This document shows positions 1-6,448 of a stretch of 17,460 bases of DNA, piece by piece. Both the position numbers and the translations under genes were made by a program. The DNA is from a bacterium (GTDB lineage: Bacteria; UBA6262; WVXT01): assembly GCA_035530055.1 (NCBI GenBank), contig DATKVN010000089.1, forward strand, positions 1-17,460, in the 5' to 3' direction. The stretch's first letter is position 1; every line of letters begins with the position of its first letter. Below the pieces are notes generated by a model. It was not told where the DNA came from. It did no database searches and saw only the letters and a list, made by a program, of their open reading frames with translations.

Positions 1-429
1 AGATTATCTGAAGTATTAACTGCCAAATGGGAAGATATAAACTTGAAGGACAAAATTATCGAAACTAAAACTATTAAGGGTGGAAGATTAAGAACAAGGA
101 GAATACCCCTGAACAGGTGCAGTTATAATATTATAACAGTATCACGCAGGGTCGGAGAGTATATCTTTAGCCCTAAAAAGAAACCAATTACCCGGGATTA
201 TGTTACTCATACATTTCTGAAACTGGTTAGGAAAACTGGGATCGCCCCGGCATGCTTCAACGACCTTCGGCATACTTTCGCTTCGCATTTGGGAGAGGCC
301 GGAGCTGATGAGAGGACTATCGCGGAACTTCTCGGCCATACATCTACAAGGACTACTTGGATTTATACCCATTTAGGTAGGGAACATTTGAGGAAAGCAG
401 TAGAGAAGTTAGATTTACCTAAATACTAA
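1..429 (+). CDS. Tyrosine recombinase (phage-type integrase), C-terminal part; 5' end outside the window
   Basis: The frame is open from base 1 and the gene runs in from the left, so an apparent start at 43 (TTG) is not the true start. The visible 142 residues are the end of the catalytic domain. They begin with R-L-S-E-V-L, where the first Arg is the expected catalytic Arg I. A beta-hairpin follows with [15 protein letters not shown] (catalytic Lys region). Then come [10 protein letters not shown] (Arg II motif, with Asn where most members have His), GHTS (catalytic His) and IYTHL with the Tyr nucleophile. All catalytic positions except the first His of HxxR look intact. Such enzymes cut and rejoin DNA at specific sites, usually for integration or excision of a mobile element. 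It faces a truncated tRNA-Ala at 550-588, which supports a role in site-specific integration there. A XerC/D-like housekeeping role is less likely given that context. Confidence 0.88.
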   Translation, partial: RLSEVLTAKWEDINLKDKIIETKTIKGGRLRTRRIPLNRCSYNIITVSRRVGEYIFSPKKKPITRDYVTHTFLKLVRKTGIAPACFNDLRHTFASHLGEAGADERTIAELLGHTSTRTTWIYTHLGREHLRKAVEKLDLPKY

Positions 430-467
430 ATTAGTAGTAATTAGTAATGGATTAGTAGTAATTAGTA
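430..467. repeat. 17-bp direct repeat just after the recombinase gene
   Basis: ATTAGTAGTAATTAGTA occurs at 430-446 and again at 451-467, separated by ATGG. It lies directly after the recombinase stop codon. A 9-bp inverted repeat, AACCTTTTA at 471-479 and TAAAAGGTT at 523-531, follows. These could be arm-type integrase binding sites or simple AT-rich repeats; the sequence does not decide. Confidence 0.5.
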
Positions 468-549
468 TTTAACCTTTTAGCATTAGCACAAAATTATCAC
501 AATCGCAAATTGCCCTTAATTTTAAAAGGTTTTTCTACAAAAGCCCAAA

Positions 550-588
550 CCTGCCAAGGATGCGTTCTCCCAACTGAACTACGCCCCC
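550..588 (-). pseudogene. 5' half of tRNA-Ala(GGC), truncated in the anticodon stem
   Basis: On the minus strand from 588 the sequence follows tRNA positions 1-39: acceptor strand GGGGGCG, TA, D-stem GTTC/GAAC around loop AGTTGGGA, G26, CATCC and loop TTGGCAG with GGC at positions 34-36. The D-loop and layout match bacterial tRNA-Ala. After position 39 the expected GATG closing the anticodon stem is replaced by TTTG, and no variable loop, T-arm or 3' acceptor strand follows. It is therefore a broken tRNA, cut where many tyrosine recombinases cross over. An intact tRNA-Ala(GGC) must exist elsewhere if this codon class is served. Confidence 0.7.
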
Positions 589-613
589 AATTATGCTTAC
601 TTTATTGAGCTTT

Positions 614-964
614 CTATTTAAGTTTCTTAATACCCTGGGAAATCTTCTTTTTCAACGAGGAAGAGGCAGTCTTTCTCTTTTTAATCTCTGTATTTATTTT
701 ATCTACCTGAGCGCACAGATTAGAAATTTTACTGTTTTTGAGCTTGTTCGTCTTAACCAACTTAAAAGTCTCATTCCCTATTTCCTGGAAAAGTTTTGCC
801 CTTTTACTTTCCAGCCCCATTTCCTCAACCTTTAGTTTACTAATCTTTACACCATAGAGGGCTTCCTGTTGCAAGCCTTTGGCAATTTTCACCGCCTTGG
901 TACTCAGTCCTTTGAGTTGTTTTTCTGCTTTTTCCCATAATTTCTGAGCTTCTGTTTTTTCCAT
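614..964 (-). CDS. Small lysine-rich coiled-coil protein, unknown function
   Basis: A 116-residue protein beginning MEKTEAQKLWEK. This start is preferred over one 12 codons upstream because GGGAGG lies 7 bases before the ATG at 964. The sequence is almost wholly helical and highly charged, rich in Lys and Glu with heptad-like Leu/Ile/Val spacing and few Gly or Pro, and ends in a basic tail (KKKISQGIKKLK). There is no signal peptide, membrane segment or recognisable enzyme motif. It may be a cytoplasmic coiled-coil or a nucleic-acid-associated protein; I do not recognise a named family. It stands alone, with its own near-consensus promoter at 1000-1028, and its 3' end lies close to the broken tRNA. 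Confidence 0.72.
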   Translation of the reverse strand: MEKTEAQKLWEKAEKQLKGLSTKAVKIAKGLQQEALYGVKISKLKVEEMGLESKRAKLFQEIGNETFKLVKTNKLKNSKISNLCAQVDKINTEIKKRKTASSSLKKKISQGIKKLK

Positions 965-999
965 AAAATTTCCTCCCATCAGTTTTTTTCGTATTTTCA

Positions 1000-1028
1000 A
1001 TTATACTTAACGGAATGAATAAAGTCAA
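1000..1028 (-). promoter_or_regulatory. Sigma-70-type promoter for the coiled-coil gene
   Basis: On the minus strand there is a -35 TTGACT (1023-1028), a 17-base spacer and a perfect -10 TATAAT (1000-1005). Transcription should begin near 993, about 30 bases before the start codon at 964 and just ahead of its Shine-Dalgarno sequence. Confidence 0.75.
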
Positions 1029-1055
1029 AACTTTTTTTCGTCTTCCACATTTCTC

Positions 1056-1085
1056 TTGACAGTAAATGTATTTTAAGTGTAAAAT
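1056..1085 (+). promoter_or_regulatory. Sigma-70-type promoter for tRNA-Leu
   Basis: TTGACA at 1056-1061, an 18-base spacer and TAAAAT at 1080-1085. The tRNA 5' end at 1097 lies about 12 bases past the -10 box, as expected for a short tRNA leader. It is back to back with the minus-strand promoter at 1000-1028. Confidence 0.75.
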
Positions 1086-1096
1086 TAATCCACCGT

Positions 1097-1181
1097 GCCG
1101 GAGTGATGAAATTGGTAGACATGTGGGTCTCAAAAACCCATGGGCCTAAAGCTCATGTCGGTTCGAATCCGACCTCCGGCA
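1097..1181 (+). tRNA. tRNA-Leu(CAA)
   Basis: An 85-base class II tRNA. The acceptor stem is GCCGGAG/CTCCGGC with discriminator A. The D-arm contains the GG of ATTGGTAGAC. The anticodon stem TGGGT/ACCCA closes the loop CTCAAAA, whose anticodon CAA reads UUG. A long variable arm (GGGCCTAAAGCTC) marks it as Leu-type, and the T-arm is GTCGGTTCGAATCCGAC. The 3' CCA is not encoded. A protein gene begins 35 bases downstream with no visible terminator between. Confidence 0.97.
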
Positions 1182-1215
1182 TTTCTTTTAATAAAAAGGT
1201 GACAGGTACTTTTTT

Positions 1216-2247
1216 ATGAAAAAATCTAAGTGGCTGATTGTTACTGGAATATTAATCAGCATTTTCTTTCTCTATCTCGCCTTTCGGAAATTTGATGTGG
1301 AAGAAAGTAAAAGGGCATTGAAAATGGCTAATTACTACTGGCTATTCCCAGTAGTAATTTCCTATATGTTTGCAATTTGGATTCGGGGAATAAGATGGAA
1401 ATACCTTCTCTTGCCCATAAAAAAATGCAAAATATTAAACTTAGTCTCAACAATTTTTATTGGCTTTATGGCAAATAATCTTTTGCCACTGAGGGTTGGG
1501 GAACTGATCCGTGCCTATGTAAATGGAAAGAAGGAGAATATTAGCAAGAGCTCCTCGCTGGCCACAATCGTCATAGAGAGAGTCTTTGATGGACTCGCCT
1601 TGGTCATTCTTTTATTGGTTACATCTCTTTTTCTGGGAAGCGGTTCCTCTCTACAACACTCTTTCCCTCATTGGCTGAAAAAGATGATTTATGTCGCCTG
1701 GGCCCTATTCTTAGGTGTGCTAATTCTTCTTTACATAATGATGCGTTCCAAAGAGCTAACTGGCAAAGTCATTAAAAAACTGTTTGGCTTCCTTAAAGAA
1801 CCTGTTTTGAATAAAATACTTAACTTAACAAACTCCTTTATTAAGGGACTAAATGTGTTGCGTCAACATAAGGAAATACTGATCGTTTCTTCTCTCTCTC
1901 TCCTGGTGTGGGCTTTTGAAGGGACAACATTCTATCTGGGAGCAAAAGCACTCAATTTATCCCTATCTTATCCCCAAGCGTACCTTACATTGGTGATAGT
2001 AGCGCTGGGCTTAATGGTTCCCTCCTCTCCAGCTTTTGTTGGGGTGTATGAATATTTCTGCATCACTGCTCTTGCCCTTTTTGCAATTGATAAGAGTCTC
2101 GCCTTAAGCTATGCCGTGCTTCTACATTTCCTTCAGTTTAGTCTACTGGTAAGCATTGGTCTCTTCTTCTTGTGGAAGGAGAATCTTTCTCTTGGGAAAT
2201 TGAAAAAGGAGGTTAGCGATTATTCTTCACAAAAAAGAAAACCGTAA
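1216..2247 (+). CDS. Flippase-like integral membrane protein, LPG_synthase_TM / UPF0104 family
   Basis: A 343-residue inner-membrane protein with about eight hydrophobic segments; the first (residues 6-22) follows a short basic N-terminus. Residues 75-120 carry the family signature: FMANNLLPLRVGELIRAY, then a polar stretch and VIERVFDGLALV. A second block near residue 270 reads VPSSPAFVGVYEYF. Members are related to the transmembrane domain of MprF (lysyl-phosphatidylglycerol synthase/flippase), YbhN and AglD, and several are thought to move lipids or lipid-linked sugars. The cytoplasmic aminoacyl-transfer domain of MprF is absent, so this is the membrane domain alone. AGGT lies about 9 bases before the ATG. 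No substrate can be inferred from neighbours: a tRNA-Leu upstream and a convergent M23 peptidase downstream. Confidence 0.87.
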   Translation: MKKSKWLIVTGILISIFFLYLAFRKFDVEESKRALKMANYYWLFPVVISYMFAIWIRGIRWKYLLLPIKKCKILNLVSTIFIGFMANNLLPLRVGELIRAYVNGKKENISKSSSLATIVIERVFDGLALVILLLVTSLFLGSGSSLQHSFPHWLKKMIYVAWALFLGVLILLYIMMRSKELTGKVIKKLFGFLKEPVLNKILNLTNSFIKGLNVLRQHKEILIVSSLSLLVWAFEGTTFYLGAKALNLSLSYPQAYLTLVIVALGLMVPSSPAFVGVYEYFCITALALFAIDKSLALSYAVLLHFLQFSLLVSIGLFFLWKENLSLGKLKKEVSDYSSQKRKP

Positions 2248-2279
2248 TTATAATGGCAATTGCAGGCGAATGTTAATCC

Positions 2280-3137
2280 TCAGTACTCTCTTTTTACCCA
2301 GGGGAGAGGGTCAATCGGGACACCATGCACATATAATCCCCAATGGAGATGGGGACCTGTAGCAAGACCTGTGTCTCCCACGCTGCCAATCACTTGTCCC
2401 TTAGTAACTTTATCTCCTTTTTTAACAGTAATAGCCTCTAAATGGAGATAGATTGTGGTTATGCCCTGGCCGTGATCAATTGTTACTGTCTTTCCGTGAA
2501 GATAGAAACCCTCCTCTGCCAGAATAACCTCACCGCTATTGGCTGCTTGAACCGGGGTGCCCTGAGGAACTCTTATATCGACTCCCTTGTGGCTCCACAG
2601 AAAATCTTTGCCGGCTATTCTCTTAACACCATATTTCCCATTAATCTTTCCCTCAACCGGCAGAATGAATTTTCCTTCCCAATGCTGCTTCTTCTTCTCA
2701 ATTTTTAAGGCAGTAGAAATCAAATCTCTCTCTCGTTTATTCAAAGGTGAAGCAATCAATTTCCTCTTTTCTGCAGTGAAAGTAATATATGATACAGGAA
2801 AAACCTTTCTATTAACAGTTAGGAGTTCATACTTTTTCCTTTTCTTTCTTCCCTCCCCCTTTTCTGCAATTAGAACAGCATACCTGCCAGGAACGAAATT
2901 GTATGCCAATCCAATCAATGCCCGGAGGGAACCTCCTTTTGTGGGATAGAGATTACGCTCTCTGGCATTAAACCAGCAGGAATATTCGTTCCCTATCTCC
3001 ACCCCTTTGACCTCTACTGCCAGGGTATCGCCCTGGGTGGGGACAGTAGTGGAAAGATGGATTTCAAAAGCCCACACCCGAAAATTGAGGACAAAAAGAA
3101 GTAAGAGTAGAATTACTGATTTCATTGAAAAAATCAA
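2280..3137 (-). CDS. Secreted M23-family metallopeptidase (LytM-type peptidoglycan endopeptidase)
   Basis: About 285 residues with a signal peptide (MKSVILLLLLFVLNFRVWA), a beta-rich N-terminal domain and a C-terminal M23 domain that cleaves peptide bridges in murein. Numbered from the GTG at 3143, the catalytic residues are all present. His185 and Asp189 (SHKGVDIR) and His267 (second His of PHLHW) match the zinc ligands of LytM. His234 (IYLHL) and His265 match its catalytic histidines. It should therefore be an active enzyme, unlike EnvC or NlpD activators. Start choice is uncertain. TTG at 3137 has AAGGGG five bases upstream, GTG at 3143 abuts that motif with no spacing, and ATG at 3125 gives the cleanest signal peptide but lies 14 bases from it. 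The gene converges with the flippase-like gene, leaving 32 bases between the stops. Confidence 0.92.
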   Translation of the reverse strand: MIFSMKSVILLLLLFVLNFRVWAFEIHLSTTVPTQGDTLAVEVKGVEIGNEYSCWFNARERNLYPTKGGSLRALIGLAYNFVPGRYAVLIAEKGEGRKKRKKYELLTVNRKVFPVSYITFTAEKRKLIASPLNKRERDLISTALKIEKKKQHWEGKFILPVEGKINGKYGVKRIAGKDFLWSHKGVDIRVPQGTPVQAANSGEVILAEEGFYLHGKTVTIDHGQGITTIYLHLEAITVKKGDKVTKGQVIGSVGDTGLATGPHLHWGLYVHGVPIDPLPWVKREY

Positions 3138-3154
3138 TGTCACCCCTTATAGAA

Positions 3155-3208
3155 GTGTCGCCATGCCTTGAAGCAGAGCTTCGTCCCGATTCATCGGGAC
3201 AGCTACAA
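3155..3208 (-). repeat. Intergenic repeat, 54-bp family (copy 1)
   Basis: Read on the minus strand, this runs TTGTAG, then the hairpin GTCCCGATGAATCGGGAC, then GAAGCTCTGC and GGCGACAC. A close copy lies at 7504-7558 on the other strand. It is in the leader of the M23 gene. The 412-base gap 3138-3555 holds no intact gene, only this repeat, a second repeat, a terminator, a coding remnant and paired hairpins. Confidence 0.7.
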
Positions 3209-3238
3209 CCAAAACATTTAAAAGATAGTTTGTGATAT

Positions 3239-3293
3239 GGAGTCCTTGCGAAAGCAAGGTTCGGTTTATCATCCTCCCTTTCGGAAGGACTCC
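3239..3293. repeat. Hairpin repeat bounded by GGAGTCCTT/AAGGACTCC
   Basis: The outer ends GGAGTCCTT and AAGGACTCC are complementary. Inside are CCTTGC-GAAA-GCAAGG (a stem capped by a GNRA tetraloop) and CCTT-TCGG-AAGG. The first 15 bases recur at 17446-17460, where the window ends, so this is a dispersed repeat and not a single hairpin. Confidence 0.65.
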
Positions 3294-3358
3294 AGACCTT
3301 TCTACTTGGCACGCAAGAAATTCCTCAGCCGAGTGAAGCAAATCCCGAGCTCTCTCAT

Positions 3359-3383
3359 AAAAAATCGCCCCGCCGGAGCGGGG
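3359..3383 (-). terminator. Intrinsic terminator, probably of the glnA transcript
   Basis: On the minus strand the stem CCCCGC/GCGGGG closes the loop TCCG and is followed by CGATTTTTT. It lies about 170 bases after the glnA stop. A GC-rich stem followed directly by a T-run fits a rho-independent terminator, although the same region is rich in repeats. Confidence 0.6.
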
Positions 3384-3428
3384 TTAAAGGGATTGTATTA
3401 TTCATTATGGCGTATGGTGTAAGTTTAC

Positions 3429-3491
3429 TCAAATTGCTTTTACTTTCTTAACTCCAGGAACTTGCTTCTTCAACTCTTGAGCAATACCACG
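3429..3491 (-). pseudogene. Coding-like remnant, C-terminal 20 codons of an unidentified gene
   Basis: The minus-strand frame reads RGIAQELKKQVPGVKKVKAI then TGA, with a composition typical of a real protein C-terminus; it recalls the end of BON- or YhcN-like domains, but that is weak. Upstream the frame runs into the hairpin repeats at 3488-3545 and reaches a stop at once. It may be the tail of a gene lost when the repeats were inserted, or a chance frame. Confidence 0.3.
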
Positions 3492-3545
3492 CCCCTCGCA
3501 GAGGGGAGAGGTTCACCCACGCTCCTCTCTGAGGAGAGGGGTTCA
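3488..3545. repeat. Two tandem hairpin units of about 29 bp
   Basis: Unit one is CACG followed by CCCCTCGCAGAGGGG and AGAGGTTCA. Unit two is CACG followed by CTCCTCTCTGAGGAGAG and GGGTTCA. The flanks are shared while the stem differs on both sides (CCCCTC/GAGGGG against CTCCTCT/AGGAGAG), so the base pairing is kept although the sequence changed. They lie immediately after the glnA stop. Confidence 0.6.
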
Positions 3546-3555
3546 TTTTACCTGA

Positions 3556-4908
3556 TTACAATATGGGGAGATATTTCTGCAGTTCGTAGTCTGTAACCTG
3601 AGTGCGATAACGGTCCCACTCAATCTTCTTATTATCGATGAATTTACTGAAGATATGTTCGCCCAGAGTCTTCTTAACAAGCTGGCTCTTTTCAGTAATC
3701 TGGATTGCTTCGATCAGACTCCCCGGGAGCACTTTTATCCCCTGAGCCTCTTTCTCCTCGTCACTCAAGAGAAATATATCTTTTTCTATTGGCTCCGGTA
3801 ATTCATATCCTCTTTCTATCCCTTCCAGACCAGCCGCCAACATTACTGCAAAACCTAAATAGGGATTACAGGCAGGGTCGGGACTCCTCAACTCTGCACG
3901 AGTGGATATCTCCTCTCCCGGCTTATACATGGGAATGCGCACCAGTGCTGAACGGTTCCTCTGTCCCCAACAGATATAAACGGGCGCTTCATATCCTGGA
4001 ACCAACCTCTTATAAGAGTTGACCCACTGGTTGCAAACTGAAGTAATCTCTTGAGCGTGAAAAAGGAGACCGGCAATAAACGCCTTACCCTCTTTGGAAA
4101 GATGATACTTATCCCGGGCATCGAACAAAGCATTCTTATTACCTTTGAATAACGATTGATGCGTATGCATCCCCGAACCATTCTGGCCAAAGAGAGGCTT
4201 GGGCATAAATGTGGCATAGACACCCCTCCTTAAGGCCACCTCCTTAACAATAACCTTATATGTCTGGACATTGTCCGCCATAGTCAGGGCATCAGCGAAG
4301 CGTAAGTCTATCTCATGCTGAGAAGGTGCTACTTCATGATGACTATATTCTACAGGAATCCCCATCTTCTCCAGATAAAGCACGGTCTCTCTCCGTAAAT
4401 CGTGAGCCATATCCAGAGGCATTAGGTCGAAATAGCCCCCTACATCAAGGACTTCTGTGCCTTTATCACTCTTAAAATAGAAATACTCAACTTCCGGGCC
4501 TACATGATAAGTATAGCCCATCTTCTTTGCCTTCTCCAGGTTCTTCTTCAGAATATAACGGGGATCTCCTTCATATGGAGAACCATCGGGATTCAGTATA
4601 TCACAGAACATTCTACCTACAGCACCTCTGTTCTTTCCTCCTTGAGTTTCTGAGCGTTCTGAAGAAAGCTCTACAGGGAGAATCTGGAATGTTGAGGGGT
4701 CGGGCAGAGCTACAAGGTCGCTCTCAAAAATTCTGGCGAAGCCTTCAATTGAAGACCCATCAAAACCCATGCCACCCTCTAAGGCTCTGGATAATTCCCT
4801 CTCTGTAATTGCCACACTCTTCAACTGTCCAAGAATGTCTGTAAACCAGAGGCGAATAAACTTGACTCCCTTTTCCTTTACCACCTTCAACACATCTTTT
4901 CCAGTCAT
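3556..4908 (-). CDS. glnA: Glutamine synthetase type I (alpha-like)
   Basis: A cytoplasmic, dodecameric enzyme that joins ammonia to glutamate with ATP. The 450-residue length fits the shorter GSI-alpha group. Motifs in order: FTDILG (22-27), MGFDGSSIEGFARIFESD (47-64), EVEYFYF, SHHEVAPSQHEID, KPLFGQNGSGMHTHQSL (ATP/metal site), NSYKRLVPGYEAPVYI and the glutamate-binding loop near RSPDPACNPYL. In GSI-beta enzymes the adenylylated Tyr lies in a KNLYDLP motif; here the matching stretch is EKDIFLLS, with Phe, so control by adenylylation is not possible. Arg59 in EGFAR aligns with the Bacillus Arg62 involved in feedback inhibition by glutamine, suggesting that mode of control. AAGGAG lies 7 bases before the ATG. 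It follows the beta-barrel gene on the same strand across two cloverleaf repeats. Confidence 0.98.
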   Translation of the reverse strand: MTGKDVLKVVKEKGVKFIRLWFTDILGQLKSVAITERELSRALEGGMGFDGSSIEGFARIFESDLVALPDPSTFQILPVELSSERSETQGGKNRGAVGRMFCDILNPDGSPYEGDPRYILKKNLEKAKKMGYTYHVGPEVEYFYFKSDKGTEVLDVGGYFDLMPLDMAHDLRRETVLYLEKMGIPVEYSHHEVAPSQHEIDLRFADALTMADNVQTYKVIVKEVALRRGVYATFMPKPLFGQNGSGMHTHQSLFKGNKNALFDARDKYHLSKEGKAFIAGLLFHAQEITSVCNQWVNSYKRLVPGYEAPVYICWGQRNRSALVRIPMYKPGEEISTRAELRSPDPACNPYLGFAVMLAAGLEGIERGYELPEPIEKDIFLLSDEEKEAQGIKVLPGSLIEAIQITEKSQLVKKTLGEHIFSKFIDNKKIEWDRYRTQVTDYELQKYLPIL

Positions 4909-4935
4909 AATTTCTCTCCTTTAATTTCTATCTTA

Positions 4936-4988
4936 GGAGTAGCAGAGATTGCTCTGCGTTATTAACGCGAAACAAGTTTCGCTACTCC
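4936..4988. repeat. Cloverleaf repeat, copy A
   Basis: GGAGTAGC (4936-4943) and GCTACTCC (4981-4988) form the outer stem. Inside are AGAGATTGCTCT, the palindrome GCGTTATTAACGC and CGAAACAAGTTTCG. It lies between glnA and the beta-barrel gene, about 28 bases before the glnA start codon, and so would be in the glnA leader if transcribed. Confidence 0.8.
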
Positions 4989-4998
4989 AAAAGACTGT

Positions 4999-5054
4999 GG
5001 AGTAGCAGACTTCAGTCTGCGTCTTAAGACGTCCCGATAAATCGGGGCTATTCC
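4999..5054. repeat. Cloverleaf repeat, copy B (arms exchanged)
   Basis: GGAGTAGC (4999-5006) pairs with GCTATTCC (5047-5054) with one wobble. The inner arms are AGACTTCAGTCT, GCGTCTTAAGACG and CCCGATAAATCGGG. The third arm is the CCCGAT...ATCGGG hairpin of the 54-bp family and replaces the CGAAAC...GTTTCG arm of the other copies. It ends 7 bases after the stop of the beta-barrel gene. Confidence 0.75.
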
Positions 5055-5061
5055 AATAACG

Positions 5062-6447
5062 TTAGAAGTGGACCCTACACTCCATGGTCGTTCTTTTAGT
5101 CGGCTTACCGTTAGCGTCGAAAGTCTGCCTATGGATAACGACCAAAGTTATATGAGGGTCAACGTGGTATCCCACTTCCATAGTAAGGATACTATTGAGT
5201 CCTTTAACCTTAATTAAATCTTCCCACGTGTCTGCATTCCGTTTATCATAAGAAAATAGAAGGCTGAACTTATTCATCAATAGTGAAGGATGAACCATCA
5301 TAGTAGCCCTGAGGTGGGGATATATATCCGTGGGGTCGTGATTGTAATCTTCGAATGAGGCTGAGAGAGTAATTCTATTTAGAATATTATAAGCAAGTTC
5401 AACATAAGGTCCCATCTTTATCGGCTTTCTCGTTGAGGGAATTCCCGATGCTTTGTCCTCTCTTCTATCAACTTCATAATATGAATCGAAATAGGAAGCG
5501 ATGAAGTTGTTTTCCAGTCTCCTGAATTCTAACCGATAACTTATCCCCACTAATATGCCTCCCATAAAACCCAGGGCCCAACCCTTTCCTCCATCAAGAG
5601 AAGGAGGATTATTATATTCTGTATACTTCTTTCCCAGGTTCATCTGGGCAAAATCTATATAGGATAAGATAGAGATAACAGGGTGTTCCAGTAGGGGAAA
5701 GTCCAAATCTGCCCCAAAGACTGTAATTTGGTCATCCTCAGTAGACCTCTTGGCGTCGGGGTCCTGATCATTAACGCAGGTGAATCCCACACCAAGCCTG
5801 GGCAGAAGGGGAACGTAGGAATTATAGAATGGTCTATAATATACCCGGCCTCCGTAAACCTCTGCCCGGACAATATTGTTGAAGAAAGATTCAAAGCCAT
5901 GAGTGCCCCGATCGAGGTCCAACTCGAACCCAATCTTTTTTATATCTGGATAACGAAGCATATTGGTATAGTGCGCTATTATCAATCCGTGCCCCAGTGT
6001 CACGTCTCCAAATCCGCCCACATAAACATAAACTGGGTCATACTTATGACCATAACGCGCATACCAGACTTTCTCTATAGTTTTACTCCAGGTCCAGTCT
6101 TCTTTCCTGAGGTGACTATTTTCATCAAAATAGAACTCCAGGTTCAAACCAAAACCAAATTTCCCAATAGTAAGTTCGGGCTGTAAAGATAATTTATTGT
6201 AGATTTTCTGGTCTCCTGTTTCGAGGTCAGTCAATATTATGGTTCCGAAACTTCCATACATATCAAAAGAGGTCTCTGTAGATTCTCCTCCCATTGGTTC
6301 TTCCTCGTGGGGAGATATTTCTCGTCCCTCTACCTCCCCATAGGGGGTTTCAATTTCTTCTGCATATATATAAGTCCGTTTAGCGGAAGAGAATATTGCT
6401 ATTCCCAGCAATGACAACAGAATGGGGAAGATTAATTTTTTCCTCAT
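5062..6447 (-). CDS. Probable outer-membrane beta-barrel protein, unknown function
   Basis: 461 residues. A signal peptide (about residues 1-30: basic MRKK, hydrophobic FPILLSLLGIAIF, then AEE) is followed by an acidic linker rich in Glu and then by many short amphipathic stretches of alternating polar and hydrophobic or aromatic residues, as in membrane beta-strands (for example VWYARYGHKYDPVYVYVGGF). The last residues, TTMECRVHF, end in Phe with hydrophobic residues at -3, -5 and -7, the signature recognised by the BAM complex. This implies an outer membrane. I recognise no named porin family; it could be a porin-like channel or a structural barrel. The ATG follows the tsaD stop by one base with only a weak GGA nearby, so translation is probably coupled to tsaD. 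Confidence 0.8.
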   Translation of the reverse strand: MRKKLIFPILLSLLGIAIFSSAKRTYIYAEEIETPYGEVEGREISPHEEEPMGGESTETSFDMYGSFGTIILTDLETGDQKIYNKLSLQPELTIGKFGFGLNLEFYFDENSHLRKEDWTWSKTIEKVWYARYGHKYDPVYVYVGGFGDVTLGHGLIIAHYTNMLRYPDIKKIGFELDLDRGTHGFESFFNNIVRAEVYGGRVYYRPFYNSYVPLLPRLGVGFTCVNDQDPDAKRSTEDDQITVFGADLDFPLLEHPVISILSYIDFAQMNLGKKYTEYNNPPSLDGGKGWALGFMGGILVGISYRLEFRRLENNFIASYFDSYYEVDRREDKASGIPSTRKPIKMGPYVELAYNILNRITLSASFEDYNHDPTDIYPHLRATMMVHPSLLMNKFSLLFSYDKRNADTWEDLIKVKGLNSILTMEVGYHVDPHITLVVIHRQTFDANGKPTKRTTMECRVHF

Positions 6448-6448
6448 C

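Noticed and set aside
614-835. Plus-strand hydrophobic frame starting near 593
   Set aside because: Antisense to the Lys-rich coiled-coil gene; the hydrophobic look comes from complement of Lys codons.
840-1133. Open minus-strand frame of 97 codons across the coiled-coil gene start and the tRNA
   Set aside because: It would cross two promoters and tRNA-Leu and shares bases with a better-supported gene in another frame.
2248-2279. Shared terminator between the convergent flippase-like and M23 genes
   Set aside because: No stem with a T-run could be found in the 32 bases between the stops.
2587-2949. Plus-strand frame inside the M23 gene
   Set aside because: Antisense shadow of a gene with complete catalytic motifs.
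3237-3422. Plus-strand frame in the glnA-M23 gap
   Set aside because: It is made of the hairpin repeat and the terminator, with no start signal.
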